Assembly: GCA_040756435.1 (NCBI GenBank)
Contig: JBFLZD010000003.1
Span: 1-64,000, forward strand
DNA from: Spirochaetota bacterium
GTDB lineage: Bacteria; Spirochaetota; UBA4802; UB4802
Length of the DNA stretch: 64,000 nt
Direction: 5' to 3'
This document shows positions 36,301 through 45,083 of the stretch, one piece after another. A program made the position numbers and the translations under genes. Below the pieces are notes generated by a model. The model searched no databases. It had not been told where the DNA came from and was given only the letters and a program-made list of their open reading frames with translations. The stretch's first letter is position 1; each line of letters begins with the position of its first letter.

Positions 36301-37496
36301 GCACCAATGAGCGTTCCTATAAACTTTCGCCCTGAACCGGTAGTGGCTGCTCCTTTAATGGTTAACGTAACACTATTACGCTGTACATAGCTATCAAGCG
36401 CTTCAAACAATGATTGCACTGCTTCAAGTGGTTTTCCGGCAGTACGGGTATAGAAACCAGCCAGCATAGTACCGGAACTATCGATCACTGCCATTTTGGT
36501 GCTTGTAGAACCAATATCAATGCCAATAAAAGCCTCAGTGTGGGGCATAAATGTTGTATAGATATCAACTTCAACTTCGTGCCTTGATTTAAAAATATAT
36601 GATTCCTTGCCAGCAAAATCAGGATACTGGCTCAAAATTATATCTAATGTATCATAGTGGTATTCTTTGTGCTCATTTGTATGCGCAAATTCAATTGCTA
36701 CCTCTTCATCTTGCGCATTGGAAACAGCCCACAGTGCAGCACCTAAACTACCATACAGGTGCGATAACTCCGGCACTAAAACGTTTGTATTAAGAATTGA
36801 TTCTAAGTGTTTAATAACTGCCTTATTCAATGACACACCACCTACTATTGCTATAGGCTCCAAAGGCTTTTTACTTGCAAACAATGTATCGGCAATATTT
36901 CTTGCAAGACCAGAACACAGGCCATCACAAATTTCATAAATACTGTAACCTTCCTGCTGCACATGGATAAGGTCAGTCTTTGCAAATACCGCACAGCGTG
37001 ATGCTATTTTGGGTATATCACCGTAATTCTTGAGCGCTAACTCTGAAAGCTGGTGTGAACCTTCAAGCTGCAATCGCCGTGCTTGCTGATCTAAAAAGCC
37101 ACCTGTACCCGCAGCACAACTTGTGTTTCCCCGGTATTGCGAATAATTGCCATATTCATCAAATTCAATCACACCAAACTTTTCACCCCCAATGATAACC
37201 ATTGTTCTAACATGGGGCATATACTCCTTAGCTGTCTGAACATAGGCTACCTGTGTATTGACAATTGAAGCTTTCAACACTTGTGATGTTGATGAAGTTA
37301 TGGCTATACCTGCTACTTTTGTTATTTGTTTTTCAAGTAAATAGTGTTCGATAGTATCCTTAATCCTGCCATGATGATATGTATAGTATGTATCAATAAT
37401 GTTTTTATTTTCATCCAGTATGACAATTGAAAGAGCAGTTGAACCTGCATCAATACCAATATAATAATTAACAGCACTGTCATGATTCTTCTCCAT
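33318..37496 (-). CDS. fused acyl-CoA dehydratase activase (BcrA/BadF/HgdC-type), 1392 residues
   Basis: The product fuses two ASKHA ATPase domains: first about residues 10-275 (GIDAGSTALS, CAAGTGGFLDQQ, GGVSLNKAV), second about 320-570 (GIDIGSTSTKMAV, IGGQDSKF, CAAGTGSFIEEQ). These activate 2-hydroxyacyl-CoA dehydratases by ATP-driven electron transfer. Next comes a DUF2229-type part (CNLCTNHCKLKVATI, GFLCGRDY) and a long C-terminal region related to the dehydratase subunits (DCPDPVATGKRL, GRPYNVLPESMNK). The ATG at 37496 with SD gaggtg replaces a longer ORF. No separate dehydratase genes are adjacent. It is anaerobic-type chemistry, probably in amino- or fatty-acid metabolism. Confidence 0.9.
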   Translation of the reverse strand: MEKNHDSAVNYYIGIDAGSTALSIVILDENKNIIDTYYTYHHGRIKDTIEHYLLEKQITKVAGIAITSSTSQVLKASIVNTQVAYVQTAKEYMPHVRTMVIIGGEKFGVIEFDEYGNYSQYRGNTSCAAGTGGFLDQQARRLQLEGSHQLSELALKNYGDIPKIASRCAVFAKTDLIHVQQEGYSIYEICDGLCSGLARNIADTLFASKKPLEPIAIVGGVSLNKAVIKHLESILNTNVLVPELSHLYGSLGAALWAVSNAQDEEVAIEFAHTNEHKEYHYDTLDIILSQYPDFAGKESYIFKSRHEVEVDIYTTFMPHTEAFIGIDIGSTSTKMAVIDSSGTMLAGFYTRTAGKPLEAVQSLFEALDSYVQRNSVTLTIKGAATTGSGRKFIGTLIGADVILDEISAHAKAAVALHPDVDTIIEIGGQDSKFTMLKNGNVVFSQMNNVCAAGTGSFIEEQAYKLGCPLSEYAHRALGKQSPVASDRCTVFMERDINYLMSKGYSTDELLATVLHSVVENYLSKVSGEAKIGKLVCFQGATAKNKALVAAFEQRLQKPIFVSKYCHLTGALGCALEVMETYTGKTKFRGIDLYKKDIPIKNEVCNLCTNHCKLKVATIDNEVVAFGFLCGRDYHYKKFVSKTKGIFDFVKERKKIVFTSTKHTTATVGIPAALHLVDEIDLWIDFFTRLGVSVTTSMDCPDPVATGKRLAQAEFCAPMAAFHGHIAYLADKCDYIFTPFYIEKDAPQEARRQYCYYTQFAPALGHLVPEASSKVLSPVLNYEIQPLQSRMALFNSCKKMNIDANYLEIMMAFEQALTAYKEKSKKLLKVGTQFLKSHKGMAVVLLGRPYNVLPESMNKSIPSMFVNLGMPVLYQDMIEYSRKDVEEIDDLLKAFHWYYASKVIETAHVIAKKDGLYPVLVTSFKCAPDSFVMEYFKRIMDKAGKPYLILQLDEHDSTVGYETRIEAAIRSFKNHYTSKTSPVTHLHVVPSITRESLHGKTVLLPNWDMMAARLLRANLQREGIDAHILYEDDALIAKGTRTNTGQCIPLNIIAYEYIDYVEKHNLDPAKTILWMADSEIACNIRMYPYFIKSIFDSYGKGFEHTRVFVGDISFKEVSIKAAIYSYFAFMFSGLLRRVGCHFRPYECIHGSTDKAIEQTMNEFEQAFRDEMEWSDALGTMVKRFNAIKVKRTNRPKVAIFGDLYVRDNDVMNQNLIAFIEKHGGEVITTPYNYYAKMIANPYFKKWFREGKYGAIVTGKTLLTAVERMEKKYYSYFETLLNEPNPVYTVDFEKVLSQFGVTMYHTGESFDNLIKIFSLLQHYPDIKLFVQTSPAFCCPSLITEAMAHKIYEVTGVPVVSLTYDGTGSFKNDAVVPYLTLIKDTAQQKQERKLS

Positions 37497-37615
37497 AGTA
37501 TTCACCTCTCTATTTGTATGACAATAATAAATATGACATTTATCTATAATATGTTTACTGAGATAATTATACACTCTGCTTCAAAATAATCAACAAAAAT
37601 TTAAAAAATAAAAAT

Positions 37616-37937
37616 GGGGCTGTCTTAAAACAAACAATGGAGCTCTCAATGACGCAGGTGCAAAGTTATTGCGAGCGTAGCGCTTGCACTGAGCATATCG
37701 ACAAGCTCAGCAACCGTGCTTATACAAGCCCAGTAACCATACTTCGACAGGCACAGTAACCACCTGTCGAAGCGCCTGCCCTAAGCTTGTCGTAGTGAAG
37801 CAATCTCAATCCCGCATGAGATGAGATTGCCAGGTGCCTGAGACGCTCGCAACTATGGGATTGCTTCGTCACTAGGGTTCCTCGCAATGACAGGAGGGCA
37901 AAAGTCATTGAAAAGAGGTATCTTTTGAGAAGCCCCC
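37616..37937. mobile_element. MITE-like element carrying REP units (322 bp)
   Basis: Starts ggggctgtcttaaaac and ends tcttttgagaagccccc, forming imperfect terminal inverted repeats. The 5' part matches the element at 32647; the interior has tandem gtcgaag/cactgagc and cattgcgag/gaagcaatctc units with dyad symmetry. It accounts for most of the 498-bp gap 37497-37994, in which no gene is seen. Confidence 0.7.
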
Positions 37938-37994
37938 ATAAAAATGTACGTATACTTTCTATTACAACTCAAAAATAAAATTGAAGCTCATTAA

Positions 37995-39152
37995 TTATGT
38001 GGCCTGAGGTTTTTTATTACCCAACAGCTTAAATGCAATAAATATTGCCATACCAGCTACTAACAGAATAATAGCAAGAATTGGGCGCACAGCAATCCAT
38101 GCAATTGCAATAACAATTAATGATAGAGCTAATGCAACAACAAATGAAACAACCCCTGTTCCAAAATGCAATACACTCCCTATAAAGGGAACCACGTCAC
38201 CCAATGTAACTAAAGGCTTAAATATCATCATCAAACCTATAAACATCAATCCAAAGCCTAATAATCGCACTAACCAGGTGCGTATTGTATTGCTTTCTTG
38301 AGCCTGCTGAAACATCATTTCTGCACTTACAATACCAGTATTGATCATCTGTATTGTTGTTTTTGTTTTCGTTAAAAAAGGAGTTAGATAATTACTCTGT
38401 TGTTGTGCAATGACTGAAACCTTCTGTGGTGAACGAACTATAGTACACATAATTTTCAAATCACCAATTTGTGGGTTGTTTGGATCGTTGCCAATATATA
38501 TTTCATTTTTTATCTTTTTTGCTCTACCGACAAATGCTCTATCTATCTTTGATTCATCGAGTGCTATTATCTCTTCACCTTGAATCTGTTTTATTAATTC
38601 TTCGTTTAACACAAAATCACCTACTCTAACATTCTTTGCCACAAACTCTTGTGCTGGTATCTCCATTGATCGTGGATTATTATGCCCTTCGGGATATCTG
38701 AAAGAAGATGAATCAATTATATTTTCAGACCATACTTTTTCATAAGTATATTCGGTGGTTGTCTCAGTTGATCCTCCTAATTTTTTTTCTGTTTTACTTT
38801 TTGTTATTTCTTTCCACTGATACATTTGTACCTTACGGACCATTTTTATTGCTTTTTCACTTACCCCTAATAATGTATCAGTCAACAAATCATCAGTTGC
38901 TGCATCACCAAAAAAATAAATCAACTTGCCATTATTTGCAGGATCTACTTTAGGTTGGGGCAATGAAATTACTTCACTAGCTCCTTGTGATAACCCTTGA
39001 GCAATTTTCACAGCACAACCTTCATTTTTCCATAAGACAGGAAATGCTACCAGGAATAATAAAAAACCAACACCTACACTTTTTATTGATTGGCCTAAAC
39101 GTTGCAACCAGGAAGTTTTGGTAACTTCAGTAAAGCTTTCTCTATCTGTCAT
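37995..39152 (-). CDS. TMEM43-family membrane protein
   Basis: The 385-residue product has one membrane segment near the N-terminus (about 25-45), a large extracytoplasmic beta-rich domain (about 50-285; includes SRYPEGHNNPRSMEIPAQEF-like FRYPEGHNNP and VGDFVLNEELI) and three membrane segments at the C-terminus (about 290-380). This is the TMEM43/LUMA layout, found in many bacteria with unknown function. SD (ggaggt) is good. It stands alone, with a repeat element on its 3' side. No partner gene is evident. Confidence 0.85.
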   Translation of the reverse strand: MTDRESFTEVTKTSWLQRLGQSIKSVGVGFLLFLVAFPVLWKNEGCAVKIAQGLSQGASEVISLPQPKVDPANNGKLIYFFGDAATDDLLTDTLLGVSEKAIKMVRKVQMYQWKEITKSKTEKKLGGSTETTTEYTYEKVWSENIIDSSSFRYPEGHNNPRSMEIPAQEFVAKNVRVGDFVLNEELIKQIQGEEIIALDESKIDRAFVGRAKKIKNEIYIGNDPNNPQIGDLKIMCTIVRSPQKVSVIAQQQSNYLTPFLTKTKTTIQMINTGIVSAEMMFQQAQESNTIRTWLVRLLGFGLMFIGLMMIFKPLVTLGDVVPFIGSVLHFGTGVVSFVVALALSLIVIAIAWIAVRPILAIILLVAGMAIFIAFKLLGNKKPQAT

Positions 39153-39457
39153 AGGTCAACCTCCATAATATAATTATGTATCTGTTATAGTTTTTATAAA
39201 TTTTTAAAGGTATGGAAATATTGTACTATAACAGTAACATTTTCACCAAAGATTATAACTCAAATTCACGATGGATGTCAATAGAAAATATTATTTTATA
39301 TTTTGTAAATTATTTGAGAAGTGAAAAGTTGAAATCTATATAAAAAAATATCTTTTATTTTTTTAGCAGGTATACCGCTATTCATTTTATAAAAATTATA
39401 TGCAGTACTTCTTAAACAAAAATTATAGTAACGTAATTATGTAATGCATCAGTAATT
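39153..39457. other. gene-free AT-rich gap
   Basis: I see no ORF, RNA gene or convincing repeat here. It lies between the start of the TMEM43-like gene and the end of the VOC gene, both on the minus strand, so it should hold the promoter of the former. Confidence 0.6.
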
Positions 39458-39970
39458 TTACTTATAATACTTCCCAAACTGTAGTTTGCGTAACAATGGG
39501 GCAACTATCGCCCCTAAATAACGCAATGCAATATAGTTAAATTTTAAATCAATAAGCTCAATAAGATTACCATCCATATCCTGCATAAACACCCATTCAT
39601 TGGGGCCAGTTTTCTGTGGCTGGCATAAAAATGTTACACCTTTATCTTTTAGCTTTTTATACCATTTCTTCACATTCCGTACATCCAGGGTAATATGTGT
39701 TAAACCAATTTTATTCCAGCATACCTTATCAGAAGGGATAGCAGGAGTAAATTCAAATATTTCAAGCACCGCACCACCTGGTGTACGCAAAAAGCCAAGA
39801 CGTAATTTTGTATTTTTCAAGCCATAAAGGCTATACAATGCTTCAACCTGTTTTTCATCCATAGTTTCCTCAGCAACCAGTGGGAACCTGAACATTTCCC
39901 AATACCATTTTACTGCTTTTTCAAAATTACTTACCGTAATTCCAACATGGCTTAATGATTTTACCTTCAT
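39458..39970 (-). CDS. VOC (glyoxalase/dioxygenase) superfamily protein
   Basis: The 170-residue product has one full VOC module: SHVGITVSNFEKAVKWYWEMF (about residues 6-26, with metal-ligand His), TPGGAVLEIFEF, IGLTHITLDVRNVKKWYKKL (second His) and GNLIELIDL (Glu ligand). The family includes glyoxalases, methylmalonyl-CoA epimerases and dioxygenases, all metal-dependent. The ATG at 39970 with SD gggaggt is preferred. It is the last gene of the SCP2/aminotransferase/transketolase operon, which suggests an isomerase-like or lyase-like step on its product (inference). ACTATCGCCCC occurs at 39504-39514. Confidence 0.85.
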   Translation of the reverse strand: MKVKSLSHVGITVSNFEKAVKWYWEMFRFPLVAEETMDEKQVEALYSLYGLKNTKLRLGFLRTPGGAVLEIFEFTPAIPSDKVCWNKIGLTHITLDVRNVKKWYKKLKDKGVTFLCQPQKTGPNEWVFMQDMDGNLIELIDLKFNYIALRYLGAIVAPLLRKLQFGKYYK

Positions 39971-40062
39971 GATACCTCCCATTGATAATATACGTTTTTT
40001 TATTTACAACAATGCAGGTTGCCTTTGACTGGCAGCCTGCATTACAAAAGAATATTGCAACG

Positions 40063-40839
40063 TTATGATGCTAATTGTCCAACCGTATTCATGAATGAAC
40101 CTATCTCTTTGCCATATTCCGGTGAACCTTCAATAACAAGGACACGATTTATTGAGGCTTCTATCATATCAGTGGTTTGTAATAAAATACCTAATGCACC
40201 ATCAACGCTATCAAATTTAAATTCCACAAATGGTTTAGAACGAGTATATTTGCCCCTCCCTGCCTTAGAATTCCCTGCCTTCATGCGCAGATACGAAGCT
40301 ATATCAGTTCCGGTTACCGACCATGCAAAAGTTCTGTCGGGGCTTTTTTTACAAAATTTTGATATCTCAGGATGACCGGCTTTGTTAAGCTGGCTTATTC
40401 CAAGTGGCAGCAAATAAAGCATAAGCCGTACCATAAGCTCACGGTCTTCTTTCTTTTTTGGTGGGGTTTTCCTGCCAATGATCTTAAGTGCCAGTAATAA
40501 ATTCACTGCTTTCATTAACAGTTTAAATTTAGTTAAGCCTTTTATTGATGGCACTGCTGGCTTGCCGGCAAAAAATGCATTCATAGTCTTTACATCCTTA
40601 AATGTAAAGACTATATCTGGTTTTTCATGAATGCCATACTTTACATCCAGAACACCATCAATAAACTGCAGATATGCACCAATATCGCCAGCATCATCCT
40701 TTGCAATAAACTGCACCACACCATTTAAACCTTTGTACTTTGCAGCCATCTTTGGTCTGTATTCCAGTATTACTTTAATAAGTGGCAATGCGGCTTTTAG
40801 AAAAATTGTTGATGCAAACAATTCGTTCTGGGTTGCCAT
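40063..40839 (-). CDS. SCP2-like sterol/lipid-binding protein (second copy in operon)
   Basis: The 258-residue product has an SCP2-like domain (about residues 25-120): VVQFIAKDDAGDIGAYLQFI, VKYGIHEKPDIVFTFKDVKTM and FAGKPAVPSIKGLTKF. The rest is helical and less conserved, ending in DMIEASINRVLVIEGSPEYG. SCP2 proteins bind lipids or acyl-CoA in a hydrophobic tunnel. The start (SD gaggtg) is 1 nt after the transketolase stop, so they are translationally coupled. Together with the second SCP2-like protein it suggests a hydrophobic pathway intermediate. Confidence 0.78.
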   Translation of the reverse strand: MATQNELFASTIFLKAALPLIKVILEYRPKMAAKYKGLNGVVQFIAKDDAGDIGAYLQFIDGVLDVKYGIHEKPDIVFTFKDVKTMNAFFAGKPAVPSIKGLTKFKLLMKAVNLLLALKIIGRKTPPKKKEDRELMVRLMLYLLPLGISQLNKAGHPEISKFCKKSPDRTFAWSVTGTDIASYLRMKAGNSKAGRGKYTRSKPFVEFKFDSVDGALGILLQTTDMIEASINRVLVIEGSPEYGKEIGSFMNTVGQLAS

Positions 40840-40840
40840 A

Positions 40841-41854
40841 TTACACCTCGTCTTCCCAGTCTTCAGTTTGTTCAAAATCCTTGCCCATAATCTGCCGTAC
40901 TTTTTCAATAATCTTATTCTGATCAAAGCCATAGTAGTTTTGTAAATCTTCAGGCAGTCCAATGATTGCATATTCATCAGGTATGCCAACCGATTCAAAT
41001 GCACAGGCTTTCCCGCTTTTTACTATAACTTCAGCAACTGCACTTCCCAATCCACCATAGATATTGTGGTCTTCAAATGTCACAATTCGCCGTGTTTCCA
41101 TAACCGCTTTAAGTATTGCCTCTTCATCTATAGGCTTTATAGTATGCATGTTGAGAACCCGCACACTCAATCCATCATCTTTTTCAAGAATACCAGCAGC
41201 ATGGTAGGCATTATACGCAGCAGCACCACATGCTATAATTGTGATATCAGTACCATCTTTAAGCTGTACTGCTTTACCTATCTGGAAACCATAATCAGAC
41301 TTTTCGTACAAAAATGGGTCAAAGCCGCGATTGATTCGTATATACACTGGACCTTTGTATTCATACGCAGCAATAACCGCATTTGCAGTTTCAATACCAT
41401 CTGCCGGGGCTATCACCACCATATTTGCAAATGAACGCATTACCGCTAAATCTTCGGTGCAATGATGAGTGGTACCTGCCTGCCCAAACGATGTCCCCGC
41501 ATGGGTGGCAATAATCTTTACATTAAGCTTTGGATAACAAATATCAGTACGCACCTGCTCAGCAGCACGAAGTGATGCAAATACCGCAAATGTGGATACA
41601 AACGGAGTAAGCCCTGATTTTGCAAGCCCCGCAGCCATGCCAAACATATTCTGCTCAGCAATACCTGCATTAAAAAATCTGTTTGGAAACTTTGCCGCAA
41701 ACTGGCCAATCTTTGTGGACTTGGCTAAATCTGCTGAAAGTCCCACAATATCATTATGTTTTTCAGCTAAGTCACATAAAACCTTACCATAAATTTCAGC
41801 AGTTGACATATTGGCAGTGTCAACGATAGTATATGTTAATCCATCAGCAGCCAT
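40841..41854 (-). CDS. transketolase, C-terminal (pyrimidine-binding) subunit
   Basis: The 337-residue product is the second half of a split transketolase: GLSADLAKSTKIGQFAAKFP, the catalytic Glu region AEQNMFGMAAGLA (about residues 61-75), HAGTSFGQAGTTHH and a C-terminal domain from about 195. It works with the subunit encoded just upstream to make a thiamine-diphosphate site. SD is aaggagg. Split transketolases appear in dedicated biosynthetic loci as well as in the pentose pathway; the neighbours here point to the former. Confidence 0.9.
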   Translation of the reverse strand: MAADGLTYTIVDTANMSTAEIYGKVLCDLAEKHNDIVGLSADLAKSTKIGQFAAKFPNRFFNAGIAEQNMFGMAAGLAKSGLTPFVSTFAVFASLRAAEQVRTDICYPKLNVKIIATHAGTSFGQAGTTHHCTEDLAVMRSFANMVVIAPADGIETANAVIAAYEYKGPVYIRINRGFDPFLYEKSDYGFQIGKAVQLKDGTDITIIACGAAAYNAYHAAGILEKDDGLSVRVLNMHTIKPIDEEAILKAVMETRRIVTFEDHNIYGGLGSAVAEVIVKSGKACAFESVGIPDEYAIIGLPEDLQNYYGFDQNKIIEKVRQIMGKDFEQTEDWEDEV

Positions 41855-41869
41855 TGTTTTCCTCCTTAT

Positions 41870-42712
41870 TTACATTTCACAATAATGTTTGTCTATACAA
41901 GCTTTGGCAAGTTCAACCTTTTCACTATCCAGTCCACCATAGTGCCATTCATATTTATCTTCCATAAAATCCACACACTTGCCTTTAATTGTATGCGCAA
42001 TTATAACAACCGGTGCTTTATCTTCCTTCTGTGCATATTCAATTGCATCAGCTAATTGATTAAAATCATGTCCATCAACTTCTTTCACAATCCAGCCAAA
42101 AGCTTTCCACTTATCAGCAAATGGTTCAAGGCGCATAACCTCTTCCGTTGGGCCATCTATCATCATTCTGTTGCGGTCAACGATAGTTACCAAATTAGTA
42201 ACCTTATAGTGTGCGGCAGCCATTGCAGCTTCCCACACCGAGCCCTCATCACACTCACCGTCTCCCATTATACAATATGTGAGCCAGGATTTATTCTGCA
42301 AGCGTGCACCTATTGCCAACCCCACCGCTATTGGCAAACCATGCCCTAATGAACCAGTGGATACATCAACACCCGGCACCTTGTTGCCATCTAAATGCAT
42401 TCCCAATATTGAACCGGTGTGATTATATTCTTTCAAAAGCTCTTTTGGGAAATAGCCCTTATCAGCTAAAATTGGTGCATATCCCACCCCCGCATGTCCC
42501 TTGCTCAGTACAACCCTATCTCTGTCAGGCCATTGTGGATTTTTGGGATCAATATTTAAATACTTATAGTAAAGAATAACCATAATTTCGGTAAAACTTA
42601 ACGAGCCACCCACATGTCCACCACCTGCCCAATATACAGTGTCAATAGTGTCCTTTCGTATCTGACATGCTTTTTCATTGAGCTGTTTTAATTCCTGCTG
42701 GCTTAACGGCAT
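41870..42712 (-). CDS. transketolase, N-terminal (ThDP-binding) subunit
   Basis: The 280-residue product has the thiamine-diphosphate motif GDGECDEG...DRNRMM (about residues 151-183), plus GGHVGGSLSFTEIMVILYY, LSKGHAGVGYAP and GHGLPIAVGLAIGA. It pairs with the next gene (15 bp downstream) as a two-subunit transketolase transferring two-carbon ketol units. SD is aaggagg. No other pentose-phosphate gene is near. Confidence 0.92.
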   Translation of the reverse strand: MPLSQQELKQLNEKACQIRKDTIDTVYWAGGGHVGGSLSFTEIMVILYYKYLNIDPKNPQWPDRDRVVLSKGHAGVGYAPILADKGYFPKELLKEYNHTGSILGMHLDGNKVPGVDVSTGSLGHGLPIAVGLAIGARLQNKSWLTYCIMGDGECDEGSVWEAAMAAAHYKVTNLVTIVDRNRMMIDGPTEEVMRLEPFADKWKAFGWIVKEVDGHDFNQLADAIEYAQKEDKAPVVIIAHTIKGKCVDFMEDKYEWHYGGLDSEKVELAKACIDKHYCEM

Positions 42713-42805
42713 ATATATCCTCCTTGTTTACAGTAATTTTTCATAAAATTCTTATGGGCGATAGTTACTGCTAAGATAACCCCATTCATGGTACAATTGC
42801 AAGCA

Positions 42806-44107
42806 TTAATATTTTTCACCATATTTCTTCTTCAACAATTGGCATACATCATCAACGATATTCCACGTCTTCTGAATATCCTTATCTGTGTGTGCGGCTG
42901 ATACAAACCAATTGTGATGCGAAGTAAAATAAGCACCACGGGCTGTACACTCAGCACACCATTCCTGATGCAGAATATTGCTTGGATCATTGGTAATGCG
43001 GACATACGGCATGGAATATGCGCCGGTAACTTTCAAATCATAACCATACTGTCCGCATATTTTAACCATACCATCGAAAAGTTTTTTGCCAATCTTATTC
43101 ATAAGTACAGGAGCATTAATCCTTTTTAATTCTTTCAATGTAGCTAGAGCGGCAGCCATAGGTACAGCCTGATACCAGTAACTGCCTGTGTAAAAAACCT
43201 TTGCAGCAACAGTCCGTAGCGCATCAACACCAACCAGTGCTGAAATGGGATAACCATTGGCAATAGCTTTACAATAACATGCTAAATCAGGTTTAAACCC
43301 AAAATACGCTCCTGAGCCGCGCATATCAAGTCTAAACCCACAACGAACATCATCAATAATAAGCACTATGCCATGCTTGGTACACAGTTCGCGAATACGC
43401 TGCCAGTAGCCAGTAGCAGGGAATTCACTATCAGCAAATGTTGGATGATGATATGGTGTGGCAATAAACCCTGCAATACCATTAGGATTGGCGGCAATTG
43501 CCTCTTCAAACTGTGTAACATTATTCCATTCTATACCAATGATGTTTGCAATATCTTCTTCTATTACACCATAGTGACCATACCCCTGCATCCAGGGAGC
43601 AACGCCATGATATCCGCCTTTTATCATGACAATTTTTTTCCTGCCAGTTGCAGCGCGGGCAATCATAATTGCTAAATTGGTAACATCACCACCATTTTTG
43701 GCAAAGAAAGCCCAGTCGGCACCAGCAATTGTAGAACATAACATTTCAGCTAAATCCACCATTATTTTACCGGGTGCTGACATGCAATCGCCCTTTTGCC
43801 TTTGCTGGCTTGCCGCAGCTTCAACTTTTGGATTATTATACCCCAGCACCATTGGACCATATGCACACATATAATCAATAAACTCATTACCATCAATATC
43901 CCAAAAGCGCGAACCCTTTGCCTTTTCAGCATAAAAGGGATACATGGTAGGTGGAACAAGTGGCGCGGGACTAAAATGCCCGGGAATACCACACGGTATA
44001 ACTTTTAAAGCACGCTGAAATAATTTTTGCGAATTAGAATATGTATACGTCTTACTTTTTATTTTTGCTGCCGAACTTTGTGTTGTTCCTTTAGCTTCTA
44101 GTTTCAT
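42806..44107 (-). CDS. class III aminotransferase, glutamate-1-semialdehyde aminomutase-like
   Basis: The 433-residue product is a PLP enzyme of class III: AYGPMVLGYNNPKVEAAASQQ, IARAATGRKKIVMIKGGYHG, the PLP-contacting Asp in LIIDDVRCGFR (about residue 245), the Schiff-base Lys in YCKAIANGYPISALVG (about 275), and GSYWYQAVPMAAALATL. It lacks heme-synthesis neighbours and sits between an SCP2-like protein and split transketolase, so it probably aminates a keto group of a dedicated metabolite (inference) rather than making 5-aminolevulinate. SD is gaggtg. Confidence 0.88.
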   Translation of the reverse strand: MKLEAKGTTQSSAAKIKSKTYTYSNSQKLFQRALKVIPCGIPGHFSPAPLVPPTMYPFYAEKAKGSRFWDIDGNEFIDYMCAYGPMVLGYNNPKVEAAASQQRQKGDCMSAPGKIMVDLAEMLCSTIAGADWAFFAKNGGDVTNLAIMIARAATGRKKIVMIKGGYHGVAPWMQGYGHYGVIEEDIANIIGIEWNNVTQFEEAIAANPNGIAGFIATPYHHPTFADSEFPATGYWQRIRELCTKHGIVLIIDDVRCGFRLDMRGSGAYFGFKPDLACYCKAIANGYPISALVGVDALRTVAAKVFYTGSYWYQAVPMAAALATLKELKRINAPVLMNKIGKKLFDGMVKICGQYGYDLKVTGAYSMPYVRITNDPSNILHQEWCAECTARGAYFTSHHNWFVSAAHTDKDIQKTWNIVDDVCQLLKKKYGEKY

Positions 44108-44129
44108 AATAACACCTCATAAAAAGATT

Positions 44130-44888
44130 TTATACTAAATATAAAGCAATCCTGTCCAAAACAGGACTTACTGCATCCAACCATTCAATATGCCCTTTAG
44201 TAGCAACAGCACCAGAAGCTATTGCACTGAATGCATCCATCTTGCCATTTAAAAAATCATTGGCTATTTTCATTGATTTGAATTGTAATACTGCAAGTGG
44301 TTGTTCATGGTAGCCTTTATGCACTTCAAACCCGTTGTCCTTTTGTTCAATATACACAGCAGGGCCTTTATCAACATTCATCATCACCATGCTTCCTTTG
44401 ATTTTCTTTGCAATGTGTTTCCCAATGGGATCAAAAAGTAGTAATTCTTTCAGTGCAAATAAAGCGGTGTTTAACGTCATGATGGTATTTATTGTAACAA
44501 ACTTGTTATCCTTCAATTTGTTGTCATCAGGCTTCAGATAGTATTCTAAGCGTTCAGTGAGTTTTGGAAATTCTTTTGTTAAAAATCCAAGTTTTGTTAA
44601 ACCCTTTAATGGGATGGGATTTGCTTTGCCATCAAACATTTTGTTTAGATGTGCAGGTGAAGTAAAAAATAACACAATATCAGGTTTTTTTTCAGTGCTA
44701 TCTGTAACAATACATTTTCCATTTTCAAAAATTAAATTTACATTTCCGCTACCCTTAACAGTGAATTTTATTACTACGTTCCAGTCTTTAATAAGTTTTT
44801 TTGCTTCCTCATCATACTGAACAAGATCTTCAATATTTTGTAAAACAGCATAGAGATGTAACCGTGATTTTATGAAATCATAATTCAT
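44130..44888 (-). CDS. SCP2-like sterol/lipid-binding protein (first gene of operon)
   Basis: The 252-residue product resembles two weak SCP2 modules: first about residues 30-115 (GSGNVNLIFENGKCIVTDST, PDIVLFFTSPAHLNKMFDGK, IPLKGLTKLGF), second about 165-250 (GPAVYIEQKDNGFEVHKGYH, AVLQFKSMKIANDFLNGKMD). It should bind a hydrophobic ligand. It leads the operon and starts 126 bp downstream (minus strand) of the TetR-type palindrome. SD is aaggagg. Confidence 0.78.
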   Translation of the reverse strand: MNYDFIKSRLHLYAVLQNIEDLVQYDEEAKKLIKDWNVVIKFTVKGSGNVNLIFENGKCIVTDSTEKKPDIVLFFTSPAHLNKMFDGKANPIPLKGLTKLGFLTKEFPKLTERLEYYLKPDDNKLKDNKFVTINTIMTLNTALFALKELLLFDPIGKHIAKKIKGSMVMMNVDKGPAVYIEQKDNGFEVHKGYHEQPLAVLQFKSMKIANDFLNGKMDAFSAIASGAVATKGHIEWLDAVSPVLDRIALYLV

Positions 44889-45013
44889 TTTCTTCCTCCT
44901 TTTAATTATAAAATATATTTAGAAAAATTCATTTACAATATTGATTCTTCACTTCACTCCGATTAATAGTGCTAAAAATTTCACATTACTGTAGTTATCA
45001 AATTATCAAAATA

Positions 45014-45041
45014 ATATATGAGTGAGTACTTACTCATATAT
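45014..45041. promoter_or_regulatory. TetR-type operator palindrome
   Basis: ATGAGTGAGTA meets TACTTACTCAT head to head at 45018-45037. The arms extend through flanking atat on both sides to 28 bp with one mismatch per arm. The TGA(G)TGA...TCA form is like operators of TetR-family fatty-acid regulators. It lies in the leader region of the SCP2/aminotransferase/transketolase operon, so a repressor encoded elsewhere probably controls it. Confidence 0.65.
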
Positions 45042-45083
45042 AATATATAAAAAATATGTCAACAAAAAAAATATTTTTATTTT

